Assembly: GCA_045595795.1 (NCBI GenBank) | Contig: JAZOBC010000078.1 | Coordinates: 1 to 13,719, forward strand | DNA length: 13,719 nucleotides | Source of the DNA: UMGS755 sp045595795 | Lineage (GTDB): Bacteria; Bacillota; Clostridia; UBA1381; UBA9506 | Direction of reading: 5' to 3' | In this document: positions 7,222-13,357 of the stretch, piece by piece | Layout of the letters: the number at the start of each line of letters is the position of its first letter | Numbering within the stretch: the stretch's first letter is position 1 | Translations under genes and position numbers: made by a program | The notes under the pieces: model-generated | Database searches by the model: none | Told to the model about the DNA's origin: nothing | Seen by the model: only the letters and a program-made list of their open reading frames with translations

Positions 7222-7617
7222 TCACATCTGATAATAAATCAATCTGCAATCCATGCCATAACGGTTATCACCATAACCTCTTGCTTCCAGGGCACCACAA
7301 GAACGCACCTCAATTTCATGCGCCACTTGGCCCTTGCCAAGCAGCGGTAGATTTTCACCCGATTCAAGCCAGTCTGAAAGTCCCTGATAAAAACTCACCC
7401 AAGTGCTACCATCAGGCACATTTTGCCCGACACGGTTTGAAATCCTGAACTGAAACTGTCTCACGCTGCCGCCATCAGCATGCCGTCTCAGAACAGGTTC
7501 ACATGGTAGTGCCTGCACGCTCACCGTTTGACAGTCATCGCCTAAAAAATCTGCTGTAAGTAGCACATCCTCAAGCAGAGAACACCCCTTTAAAAACGTC
7601 ATCATCGTTTGTAGCAT
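7222..7617 (-). CDS. Tail terminator / minor capsid protein candidate
   Basis: The 131-residue product starts MLQTMMTFLKGCSLLEDVLL and carries VSVQALPCEPVLRRHADGGS, RQFQFRISNRVGQ, and an ending with ALEARGYGDNRYGMDCRLIYYQ. This resembles the Minor_capsid_3 group and tail-terminator proteins of Firmicutes phages, which cap the tail at its head-proximal end. The position, directly before the major tail gene, is where tail terminators sit. ATG at 7617 is chosen because TTAGGAGGTTGGAGA precedes it; the frame stays open to 7653, but that part overlaps the previous gene. The exact role within the connector set is inferred. Confidence 0.72.
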   Translation of the reverse strand: MLQTMMTFLKGCSLLEDVLLTADFLGDDCQTVSVQALPCEPVLRRHADGGSVRQFQFRISNRVGQNVPDGSTWVSFYQGLSDWLESGENLPLLGKGQVAHEIEVRSCGALEARGYGDNRYGMDCRLIYYQM

Positions 7618-7628
7618 TCTCCAACCTC

Positions 7629-7928
7629 CTAACGTCTTCCGATCACTTTCCAATGGGAAAGTGGACTTTCTTGTTTCCTGTTATCGCACACCTGCGTCAC
7701 TGTAAACCAGCACTGACTCCCCTCGCGGCAAATTTCGTCACCGCAAACAATCGGTATAGCCTCTTTATTGAGAATTCGAACAATGATTTGTCCGTTTTTG
7801 CGAAACCCGCTACCATCAATCTCAATCGCATCTGTCACGGTACATAAAACACCACAAAGGCTCTGCTCAGACACAACTCCGGTTCTGCGATCTAAATGCC
7901 TAATCAAAATTTGATCCTTCAGGTTCAT
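7629..7928 (-). CDS. Head closure (stopper) candidate
   Basis: The 99-residue, beta-rich protein (ILIRHLDRRTGVVSEQSLCG, DAIEIDGSGFRKNGQIIVRI, SQCWFTVTQVCDNRKQESPL) matches in size and position the head-closure proteins (SPP1 gp16-like / minor capsid protein group) that plug the neck between adaptor and tail terminator. I do not recognise a specific family. ATG at 7928 overlaps the adaptor stop (ATGA), with CAGGGGGCGG upstream, so it is probably co-translated with the adaptor. The stop is about ten bases before the next start. Confidence 0.65.
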   Translation of the reverse strand: MNLKDQILIRHLDRRTGVVSEQSLCGVLCTVTDAIEIDGSGFRKNGQIIVRILNKEAIPIVCGDEICREGSQCWFTVTQVCDNRKQESPLSHWKVIGRR

Positions 7929-8257
7929 AGTCGCCGCCCCCTGAAAAGCACACCATCATCGCCTAAATATTGCCGGATGATTTGCCTAATTTCACAGTTT
8001 TTCCCACCATCATACGTCACATCATAGCCATCAACGCTCTCTCGGCTCACACCCAAACGCCTGTCCTCAAGATACAATCTGTCGCAAATTTCACAAAGCA
8101 GTCGACTCAGCTTGCCTGAATCCGGCATGTTTTCCTCTACTCGCATCATGCTGTCAAGCAAAACCCCGGCACGGTAAGTATATTTCTCAAAAACGGCCTG
8201 TGGTACTTCTGTTCCTCCATAGATCTGACTGTAAAAATCATAGTCAACCTGCACCAT
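7925..8257 (-). CDS. Head-tail connector (adaptor) protein
   Basis: The product of about 110 residues is mostly helical (DYDFYSQIYGG, FEKYTYRAGVLLDSMMRVEE, KLSRLLCEICDRLYLEDRRL) with the ending KNCEIRQIIRQYLGDDGVLFRGRRL. The helical bundle, size and ending fit head-tail adaptor proteins of the gp6/SPP1 gp15 type, which bind under the portal after packaging. Three ATG codons in a row follow AAGGGGGG; the third (8257) has the best spacing, and the first two (8263, 8260) would add only one or two methionines. The gene follows the capsid gene and its hairpin, the usual order. Its last bases overlap the next start. Confidence 0.75.
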   Translation of the reverse strand: MVQVDYDFYSQIYGGTEVPQAVFEKYTYRAGVLLDSMMRVEENMPDSGKLSRLLCEICDRLYLEDRRLGVSRESVDGYDVTYDGGKNCEIRQIIRQYLGDDGVLFRGRRL

Positions 8258-8277
8258 CATCATCCCCCCTTGCAAGC

Positions 8278-8299
8278 CTCCGGGGCAAACGCCCCGGAG
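8278..8299 (-). other. GC-rich hairpin between major capsid and adaptor genes
   Basis: CTCCGGGGC (8278-8286) and GCCCCGGAG (8291-8299) form a perfect 9-base-pair stem with a 4-base loop, starting about 18 bases after the capsid stop codon. No T-run follows, so full termination is unlikely. It may stabilise the capsid message or partly stop RNA polymerase. It also lies about 20 bases before the adaptor's binding site. Confidence 0.85.
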
Positions 8300-8317
8300 T
8301 GATGTAACTGCTTTTTA

Positions 8318-9340
8318 TCAGCCGTTTGTTACAAGCTTGGCAATGGGAATTGCCTTCGGATCAAAGGCAATAGACCAGTTCGCTGATGCACTCAGTTGCT
8401 CATCAGTCGGGCTATTCGTCCAGCCAGAAGAAGGTGCCGTAAAGGAAAAGCCGTTGGGATGAATGGTTTCACGAATTCTGGTATACAGCGTATCCTGTCC
8501 GCCATTCTTGGAAGGATCACGATACACCTCTGCCGGTACCTCCACACGACCTTTCGCAGTACGGATAGAGCCCTCACCTAATAAATAGGTGGTGTAACTG
8601 CTTAAACCGGTTGTAGAATCCTGTGCAACAGGCACGCCATCGTCAATAATAACAGTATAACCGCTTACAGTTGCCAAACCGGTCGGACGCTGAATGCCAT
8701 TCACATCTGTGTATTTCCAGAATTCTAAAAGCTGCTGATTTTCCAAAGACTTAGCCACATGTGAGTGCATAATAGCCAAAGAAAATAAGTTTTTATTATC
8801 ACCAAGTGCCTTAGTAGCAAGATCATTTAAATCAGTCGCACCAATCATATAAGCACTCTCAGTCGTAGAAGATAAATCCACAATATGGTTATCTTTCCAC
8901 TTTTTCGCATTGCCGGAAGAACCGCTAATGCCGAAAATAGCGTTTAAAATAGAAAGCAGCGCTTTCTGTCTCTGCTTCGCCCAATATTTACCGATTGTGT
9001 TTGCAATATGGCCCATAGGGTCAGCGCCGGAAAGCTCAGAAGCAAAATTGCGTGCCGTAAAGCCCTTGCCACGGCCATAAACCACACCGGTCTGATTGCC
9101 GCCGGCAGGTTCAGATGCCGTGATATCCGTCACACCGTCATAGTTATCAGGCTCACCTTCCAACACGCTGTAAAACGGAACGGTATAAAGGCTACCATCA
9201 TTTTGGATGCGTGCCTCAATCACGGCGTCATCCACCAAAGCACCGCTATCAATCATAGCTGTCTTAGTCGGATCAGGTGCTGCGCCCCAGCTCTGCACAA
9301 AAATTTCCTGATCAAACGGAAAATTTAAATAAGTTGACAT
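8318..9340 (-). CDS. Major capsid protein
   Basis: The 340-residue protein (MSTYLNFPFDQEIFVQSWG, SGALVDDAVIEARIQNDGSL, TVPFYSVLEGEPDNYDG, GFTARNFASELSGADPMGHI, KYWAKQRQKALLSIL) has the sequence character of HK97-fold coat proteins close to the Gp13-like / Lambda-E-like groups of Clostridia phages. It forms the icosahedral shell. A separate scaffold gene lies directly upstream and no head protease is present, as in SPP1-type heads, so the protein is probably not cleaved. ATG at 9340 has the ideal AGGAGG at eight bases. The start was chosen on that basis and because only about 20 bases separate it from the scaffold gene. Confidence 0.88.
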   Translation of the reverse strand: MSTYLNFPFDQEIFVQSWGAAPDPTKTAMIDSGALVDDAVIEARIQNDGSLYTVPFYSVLEGEPDNYDGVTDITASEPAGGNQTGVVYGRGKGFTARNFASELSGADPMGHIANTIGKYWAKQRQKALLSILNAIFGISGSSGNAKKWKDNHIVDLSSTTESAYMIGATDLNDLATKALGDNKNLFSLAIMHSHVAKSLENQQLLEFWKYTDVNGIQRPTGLATVSGYTVIIDDGVPVAQDSTTGLSSYTTYLLGEGSIRTAKGRVEVPAEVYRDPSKNGGQDTLYTRIRETIHPNGFSFTAPSSGWTNSPTDEQLSASANWSIAFDPKAIPIAKLVTNG

Positions 9341-9359
9341 GTTAATTCCTCCTAAAAAA

Positions 9360-9923
9360 TCAAATCATTGACTGATACAAACCCGGCTGTTCCTTCTTCA
9401 GTTTCAACCGTTCCATATAAGTCATCTTGCGGAATTCCTCCTGCGATACGGTCTCATGAGAAGCTGCAGGACGAATGAACTGCGGATTTCCGCTGTCTGC
9501 TTCAAACAAATAGCCATTTTCCAGCTTCAGCTGTTCTAACTGACTGTCCAGACCCTGTAACTTACCATCCACCAAAGAAATTCCTTCCATGTTCAGTAAT
9601 GCCTTAACTGCAACCAGATTGCGCGCTTTGGCTGCTATCAATGCATTGTCAAGAACATGATTCATGCAAATCTGTTCTTCTCTCTGCTTTGCTGCCGCCA
9701 TATCTTGATCATATTGCGCCTGCAAGGCTGAAAGCTTTTGCTGCAAATCTACACGCTCCATCTGTTCTTGCTCTTTGAGCTTTTCGCGAAGTTCTTTCAC
9801 CTCTTCGCCTCTTTGGTTAAAGTCAGACTTCGGAACAAATTTCTTCCCCAGTTCTTCTTGAAACCGCTTCAGAGTTTCCTCCGTCACCGCTTCACCAAAC
9901 AGTTCTCTTAAAATTTCTCGCAT
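9360..9923 (-). CDS. Capsid scaffolding protein (GP20 type)
   Basis: The 187-residue protein has the GP20 minor structural / scaffold pattern: an N-terminal segment LKRFQEELGKKFVPKSDFNQ, a central coiled coil (KELREKLKEQEQMERVDLQQ onward), then ICMNHVLDNALIAAKARNLV, VKALLNMEGISLVDGKLQGL, and a C-terminus FRKMTYMERLKLKKEQPGLY. Such proteins guide coat assembly and leave before packaging; the basic helical C-terminus normally binds the coat. ATG at 9923 is preceded by AAAGGAGCAGAA. It directly precedes the capsid gene, the standard arrangement. I am confident of the family by eye. Confidence 0.88.
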   Translation of the reverse strand: MREILRELFGEAVTEETLKRFQEELGKKFVPKSDFNQRGEEVKELREKLKEQEQMERVDLQQKLSALQAQYDQDMAAAKQREEQICMNHVLDNALIAAKARNLVAVKALLNMEGISLVDGKLQGLDSQLEQLKLENGYLFEADSGNPQFIRPAASHETVSQEEFRKMTYMERLKLKKEQPGLYQSMI

Positions 9924-10081
9924 TTCTGCTCCTTTCTCTGCGCCTTCCTTTTATGGTAGCCGGTCCTACCTCTGCGCCCTCTATTTCTATTCCGCCGATT
10001 CAGGCGGTTATCATCATGGCAAACTGGCGGAATATTGCCATAGGTCTGTTTAACGTCTGCTACCCAAAGACAATCACTTAC
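9908..10081 (-). other. Arginine-rich open frame without a start codon, between portal and scaffold
   Basis: The 57 codons between the portal stop region and the start of the scaffold are stop-free in one minus-strand frame. The first part reads VADVKQTYGNIPPVCHDDNR and the second is strongly basic (RRNRNRGRRGRTGYHKRKAQ): ten arginines and six lysines among 57 residues. The frame ends in TAA at 9908, overlapping the scaffold start by 16 bases, like other genes of this operon. It has no ATG, GTG or TTG and no ribosome binding site. It could be a decayed small gene, one with an unusual start, or chance; a random frame of this length is not rare. Confidence 0.3.
9988..10034 (-). other. Inverted repeat in the portal-scaffold gap
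   Basis: TATTCCGCC (9988-9996) is perfectly complementary to GGCGGAATA (10026-10034) over nine bases with a 29-base spacer. The spacer holds a second GGCGG (10003-10007) that can pair with the same CCGCC over five bases with a 6-base loop. Two mutually exclusive hairpins are therefore possible in the transcript. Function is unknown. Confidence 0.5.
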
Positions 10082-11424
10082 TCATCCAAAGGCAAATGCT
10101 TCTGCGCCTGCTCCTCTGTTTCGCCCAAATACCAGGTACGAAGCTCCCATTTGTTTAAAATACCTCGTTGCACCAGCTGCATCATTTCCTCAAACTGTGT
10201 GCTTCTGTCCGTCACGGTGCTGTCGTCAAATTCAAAAATAACCTCATGCTGGCCCTCCGGCAACAAAGAAAAAATTGTGGCAATCATATCCAGACCATCG
10301 ACCAAATCTTCCAAGGCTTTTTGCAACGATTTCTGGATATCTGTAATGGTCGCATATGAACGCTGACGCAAAAGTTTTAATTCCGTCGCTGTTCTGGCGG
10401 CATTGTTTAAATTCGAAACTGTCCCTCTTGCCAAACCGCATAAATCCTCAATTCGAATTAACATCTCATTGAGCCCGTCTAAATATGAACGGTCACGCAG
10501 CATTGGTGCAAACACGCTGTATAAATCACTGCCACCGGCATCCACATCCAACGCACGGAATAATCGCTGATTTAAGGCCGGCATTTTCATGTCACCGTTT
10601 TCCAATAACAGGGCATCAACACTGGCATCCACAGCCAGTTCACCACCCTCATATTCCCAAACGAGCCGTGAAAATTGTTTGTCCGCTTCTCTGAGCAAAT
10701 CCACACTCTTCGCATAGACTGAAACGCCCAACGGCGAATCCATATCCACCGTATTGGCAAGTGGCATTTTAAAATAAGAAAACAAGGGTTTCTCTGCCCC
10801 TGCAATGGTAACAGAGGTCTCCAATTCCGACCATTCCGGAACATCTGTTAAGGAAATCGGTTTCCCCAATCCTAAAAACCCTCCACCGCCAAAAGCATAG
10901 TTTCGCACCGTAACGCCCTGCGAATCAAGCGTGTGCTCCTCCAGTCTCGTATAGAAGCGTCCATCCTTTTTCAGTTGCTCTGCAAACACCGCCGAAACCA
11001 CACGTCCACGACTGTCAACCGCCAAGGGGAAAAACCGTTCCGGTCTCACATATTCCACCGCCAACCGATTCCTGTCAAGATATGGTTTAAACACTATCCC
11101 TCCCACCGCACAGGCATGCTCCGTACACCGTCTTATGTCAAACAAAACATCCTGATACACAAGGCTGTTCAGCGCTTCCGCTCGTCGACTTCCTGTCACC
11201 TTAGACTGAAAATCCAACGTTGACTGGCAGGCAAGCTCCGCCGCAATGGCAGATGCCAAGTTCATGCTGACAACCTGCTCGCTTTTCCAAGGTGCCCGAT
11301 TGCGGTATAATCTGCTCCAAAGTGCCATAGCAGAGCTCATCTCCGGCGAAACCAAAACCTCGCGATCCAAAGCCTTTTCAATACTTTTTGCAAAAAGAAA
11401 ATTACCTGTTTCTAATTCTGTCAT
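10078..11424 (-). CDS. Portal protein (SPP1 gp6-like)
   Basis: The 448-residue product fits SPP1 gp6-type portals in length and order of motifs: an N-terminal WSRLYRNRAPWK, MNLASAIAAELACQSTLDFQ, the ACAVGGIVFKPY strand near residue 104, DMDSPLGVSVYAKSVDLLRE near 227, and AARTATELKLLRQRSYATIT near 342 in the helical wing. Twelve copies form the channel through which DNA enters and leaves the head. ATG at 11424 overlaps the terminase stop (ATGA) with GGAGGAGGAGAGG upstream, so terminase and portal are translationally coupled; the frame is open to 11442, but that part is the binding site itself. No head-morphogenesis (Mu F-like) gene follows, unlike many related phages. Confidence 0.9.
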   Translation of the reverse strand: MTELETGNFLFAKSIEKALDREVLVSPEMSSAMALWSRLYRNRAPWKSEQVVSMNLASAIAAELACQSTLDFQSKVTGSRRAEALNSLVYQDVLFDIRRCTEHACAVGGIVFKPYLDRNRLAVEYVRPERFFPLAVDSRGRVVSAVFAEQLKKDGRFYTRLEEHTLDSQGVTVRNYAFGGGGFLGLGKPISLTDVPEWSELETSVTIAGAEKPLFSYFKMPLANTVDMDSPLGVSVYAKSVDLLREADKQFSRLVWEYEGGELAVDASVDALLLENGDMKMPALNQRLFRALDVDAGGSDLYSVFAPMLRDRSYLDGLNEMLIRIEDLCGLARGTVSNLNNAARTATELKLLRQRSYATITDIQKSLQKALEDLVDGLDMIATIFSLLPEGQHEVIFEFDDSTVTDRSTQFEEMMQLVQRGILNKWELRTWYLGETEEQAQKHLPLDE

Positions 11425-12875
11425 TTGCCTCTCCTCCTCCAAACTTCCTCTAACGCGTAGCGCACGGCATCAATGGAATGATTCTGTGCATCCGGATACC
11501 CGCTCACCACGTCTCCATTCTCCGTCGTCTCATATTCATATTCTAAAAATTCCTTTGCCGCAAAAGGGCAACGCACTGGGTCAATCACAATCTCTGCCAG
11601 TGACGAAAGCCACTTCATGGAATATTCCACACTGCCGGGACCTTTTTTCGCACGCCGAACAGAAAAACCCATTTCTCGCAAATCAGCAATAGATTTCGGT
11701 CCCTCACCACCGGAATCCGCCACGATCTTATCCCGACTTGTCATACCGTGCTGAGATAAAAGCTGCCCAATCTCCCGATTCGGTAATTTATGTCCGCTGA
11801 TTTCATCAAAAATCAAAAGCTTTCGCTCATTCGGCAAATAGCTCATGCGGTGAAAACGGAACGGATCAGGATACCAACCCCAGTCAATCCCATTATAAAC
11901 GCGGTCAAAGCCTGCAATCTCCGCATCGCAAATTGCACGAACCGTCACATTGCCAAACACACAACCGCCCTCACCGTTAGCAATACCACCATATTCATGC
12001 TCATACGCAGCAGGATTCACTTGCTTCAAATGTGCCGCTTCCTCCAAAAATACCTTACCAAGCCACTCCGGAGGCACCTCTAAATAAGTGCTGTGCTGCA
12101 CAAACCGTGTCTCTTTTGGTATCAACACATACTGATTGGCCCAACTTCCTGCCGTCTTCGGCGGGTTAAAGGATTTAAAAATATAAGCATCATCACCGCC
12201 GCGAATCACGGATTGCTCAATACTTCTGATTTCCTCCTCGCCGCAAAACTGATCAAGTTCCTCAAACCACAAAATACCGATATAGCCAAACGGGACCTTG
12301 ATAGACTTCAGCTTCGCCGGGTCATCTGCCCCACGAAAATAAATTTTCTGTCCTGTGGGCTTATAAATCATCTCCATGGGATTCACCCGACAGTCAAAAT
12401 CCTCCGTCAGTCCCAGCTCTGTAATGGCCCACTTCATTTGTGCATACACACTGTCTCTGAGGGTATCCTTAACACGTCGGCATAAAACTGCGTGTAACAA
12501 TGGGTTTGACAACAACAAATCCACGACCGCCAAGCTGATAAAAGTCGATTTTGCACTGCCTCTGCCACCATAGAGCACATATTCGGTATGTGCTTTTCGC
12601 TTCATATCCCGCCACACCTCAAGATAGGGTGCCGCAAGCATCTTAGCAGGCATCTCAAATGGCTTCTTTTCGCTCTGACAAGCTGCCTCAGTCAGCGTTC
12701 TCACCTCTTTAATGGCATGTAAGTCTCCGGACTTTGCACGTTCAACCAACGCCTTTGCAATCGCCATGGCATTATCTGTTTCACCGGCAGCACCTTCTTG
12801 GTTTAACATTGAATTCGCCGGCTCCTCCAATAGCATTTGCACATATTCTGCCATGCCGACCTTTTCATGCTGCAC
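11421..12875 (-). CDS. terL: Terminase large subunit with an N-terminal extension
   Basis: The 484-residue ATPase-nuclease cuts and packages phage DNA into the head through the portal. Motifs of the PBSX/Terminase_3 type are clear: Walker A GGRGSAKS (103-110), Walker B ILWFEE (201-206), coupling motif SFNPP (235-239), and RNase H-like nuclease acidic residues Asp331 (GIDWGWYPD), Asp387 (VADSGGEGPKSI) and Asp469 (NHSIDAVRY). The core starts near residue 75, so the first 75 residues are extra; they include AIAKALVERAKSGDLHAIKE, a helical pattern I associate with terminase small-subunit-like proteins. The start is GTG at 12875, directly after AGGGGGTGATTGA; ATG at 12854 is the alternative and would still keep most of the extension. 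It is the first gene of the operon here. Confidence 0.93.
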   Translation of the reverse strand: MQHEKVGMAEYVQMLLEEPANSMLNQEGAAGETDNAMAIAKALVERAKSGDLHAIKEVRTLTEAACQSEKKPFEMPAKMLAAPYLEVWRDMKRKAHTEYVLYGGRGSAKSTFISLAVVDLLLSNPLLHAVLCRRVKDTLRDSVYAQMKWAITELGLTEDFDCRVNPMEMIYKPTGQKIYFRGADDPAKLKSIKVPFGYIGILWFEELDQFCGEEEIRSIEQSVIRGGDDAYIFKSFNPPKTAGSWANQYVLIPKETRFVQHSTYLEVPPEWLGKVFLEEAAHLKQVNPAAYEHEYGGIANGEGGCVFGNVTVRAICDAEIAGFDRVYNGIDWGWYPDPFRFHRMSYLPNERKLLIFDEISGHKLPNREIGQLLSQHGMTSRDKIVADSGGEGPKSIADLREMGFSVRRAKKGPGSVEYSMKWLSSLAEIVIDPVRCPFAAKEFLEYEYETTENGDVVSGYPDAQNHSIDAVRYALEEVWRRRGK

Positions 12876-12899
12876 TCAATCACCCCCTCACGCAAAACC

Positions 12900-12908
12900 A
12901 TATTACCA
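12900..12908 (-). promoter_or_regulatory. Candidate extended -10 promoter for the structural operon
   Basis: Read on the minus strand, TGGTAATAT is a TG-N-TAATAT extended -10 element about 25 bases upstream of the terminase GTG. TTGCAC lies 20 bases before it, too far for a standard -35, so recognition would rest on the extended -10. The predicted leader is short and consists mainly of the ribosome binding site. Phage late promoters may instead need an activator, so this is tentative. Confidence 0.4.
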
Positions 12909-12998
12909 CAAAAATTTTTCCCAAAGTGCAATTTGCAAAATTGACAAATCATTGTACGTTTGTCTGCATTTTCTCTTCTTTTTTGTAAATTTGCATAC

Positions 12999-13043
12999 AA
13001 AAAAACGATGATGACAGAAATTCTCTATCATCATCGTTTTTTT
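12999..13043. terminator. Bidirectional intrinsic terminator upstream of the operon
   Basis: Seven A residues, CGATGATGA, a 13-base loop, TCATCATCG and seven T residues form a perfect 16-base-pair inverted repeat. Either strand gives a stem followed by a U-run. On the minus strand it would stop transcription from the upstream membrane-protein gene before it reaches the phage operon. Confidence 0.92.
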
Positions 13044-13120
13044 AATTCTATATAATTTTTAAAGACAAGGGTTCCCCTCAAGCCGTTCCCTTACGTTCCT
13101 GCCCCGAATTCCTTTTTCTC

Positions 13121-13282
13121 GTTGCCACAGGCAACATATCGAGCCGTCAAGCATATCGAATCATTTATGACATATCGAGAATTCGTCAGAATTCTTATCG
13201 ACGATTTCATCTTTGATGAAATCATTATATCATACCACCAAAAACTTTGCAACACCAAAGGAAAAAGAGCAGCAAGTGCTGC
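13121..13282. repeat. Hairpin-rich, apparently non-coding repeat element
   Basis: Four hairpins lie in about 160 bases: 13121-13135 (6 bp), 13178-13195 (7 bp, GTCA loop), 13203-13223 (9 bp, GATTTCATC/GATGAAATC) and 13269-13282 (5-6 bp). Between the first two, CATATCGA occurs at 13135-13142, 13152-13159 and 13171-13178, with TATCGA again at 13196. A minus-strand frame of 69 codons runs through 13091-13300, but its product would be built from these repeats and is probably not a real protein. The pattern suggests a dispersed repeat or a structured RNA. I recall similar frames scattered in Clostridia genomes, which only a search can confirm. Confidence 0.55.
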
Positions 13283-13286
13283 CCCT
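13261..13286 (-). terminator. Possible intrinsic terminator for the upstream membrane-protein gene
   Basis: On the minus strand GCAGC, ACTT and GCTGC form a short stem directly followed by TCTTTTTCC. It lies about 75 bases after the stop of the membrane-protein gene. The stem is only 5-6 base pairs and sits inside a hairpin-rich repeat, so its role as a terminator is uncertain. Confidence 0.4.
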
Positions 13287-13303
13287 TGTTGAGTTGTCAT
13301 CGC

Positions 13304-13354
13304 GTGTCAACAGAACCGTCCCCTTGACACTCAACAGAACTGTCCCCTTGACAC
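13304..13354. repeat. Tandem REP-like repeat (24-base unit, two copies)
   Basis: Units 13307-13330 and 13331-13354 (TCAACAGAAC, C or T, GTCCCCTTGACAC) differ at one base. GTGTCAA (13304-13310) and TTGACAC (13324-13330) pair as a 7-base stem. On the other strand the core reads GGGGACGGTTCTGTTGA. From memory, GGGGACGGTTCT cores belong to REP-type elements linked to IS200-like REP-associated tyrosine transposases (RAYT) in Firmicutes. No transposase is visible here. Confidence 0.75.
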
Positions 13355-13357
13355 TTG

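Noticed and set aside
11246..11692. A 148-codon plus-strand frame opposite portal and terminase
   Set aside because: Lies fully antisense to genes with recognised motifs and has no binding site.
12803..13000. A cysteine-rich minus-strand frame (ICQFCKLHFGKNFCGN) as a zinc-binding protein upstream of terL
   Set aside because: Its end is a shadow of the terminase start region, it would begin at TTG within the terminator's A/T-run, and the internal ATG has no binding site.
13091..13300. A 69-codon minus-strand frame as a protein gene
   Set aside because: It runs through hairpins and TCGATATG repeats, has no clear ribosome binding site, and the predicted product has no protein-like pattern; a repeat element is more likely.
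13121..13354. CRISPR array
   Set aside because: The repeats are 8 and 24 bases, with short irregular or no spacers; this does not fit repeat-spacer structure.
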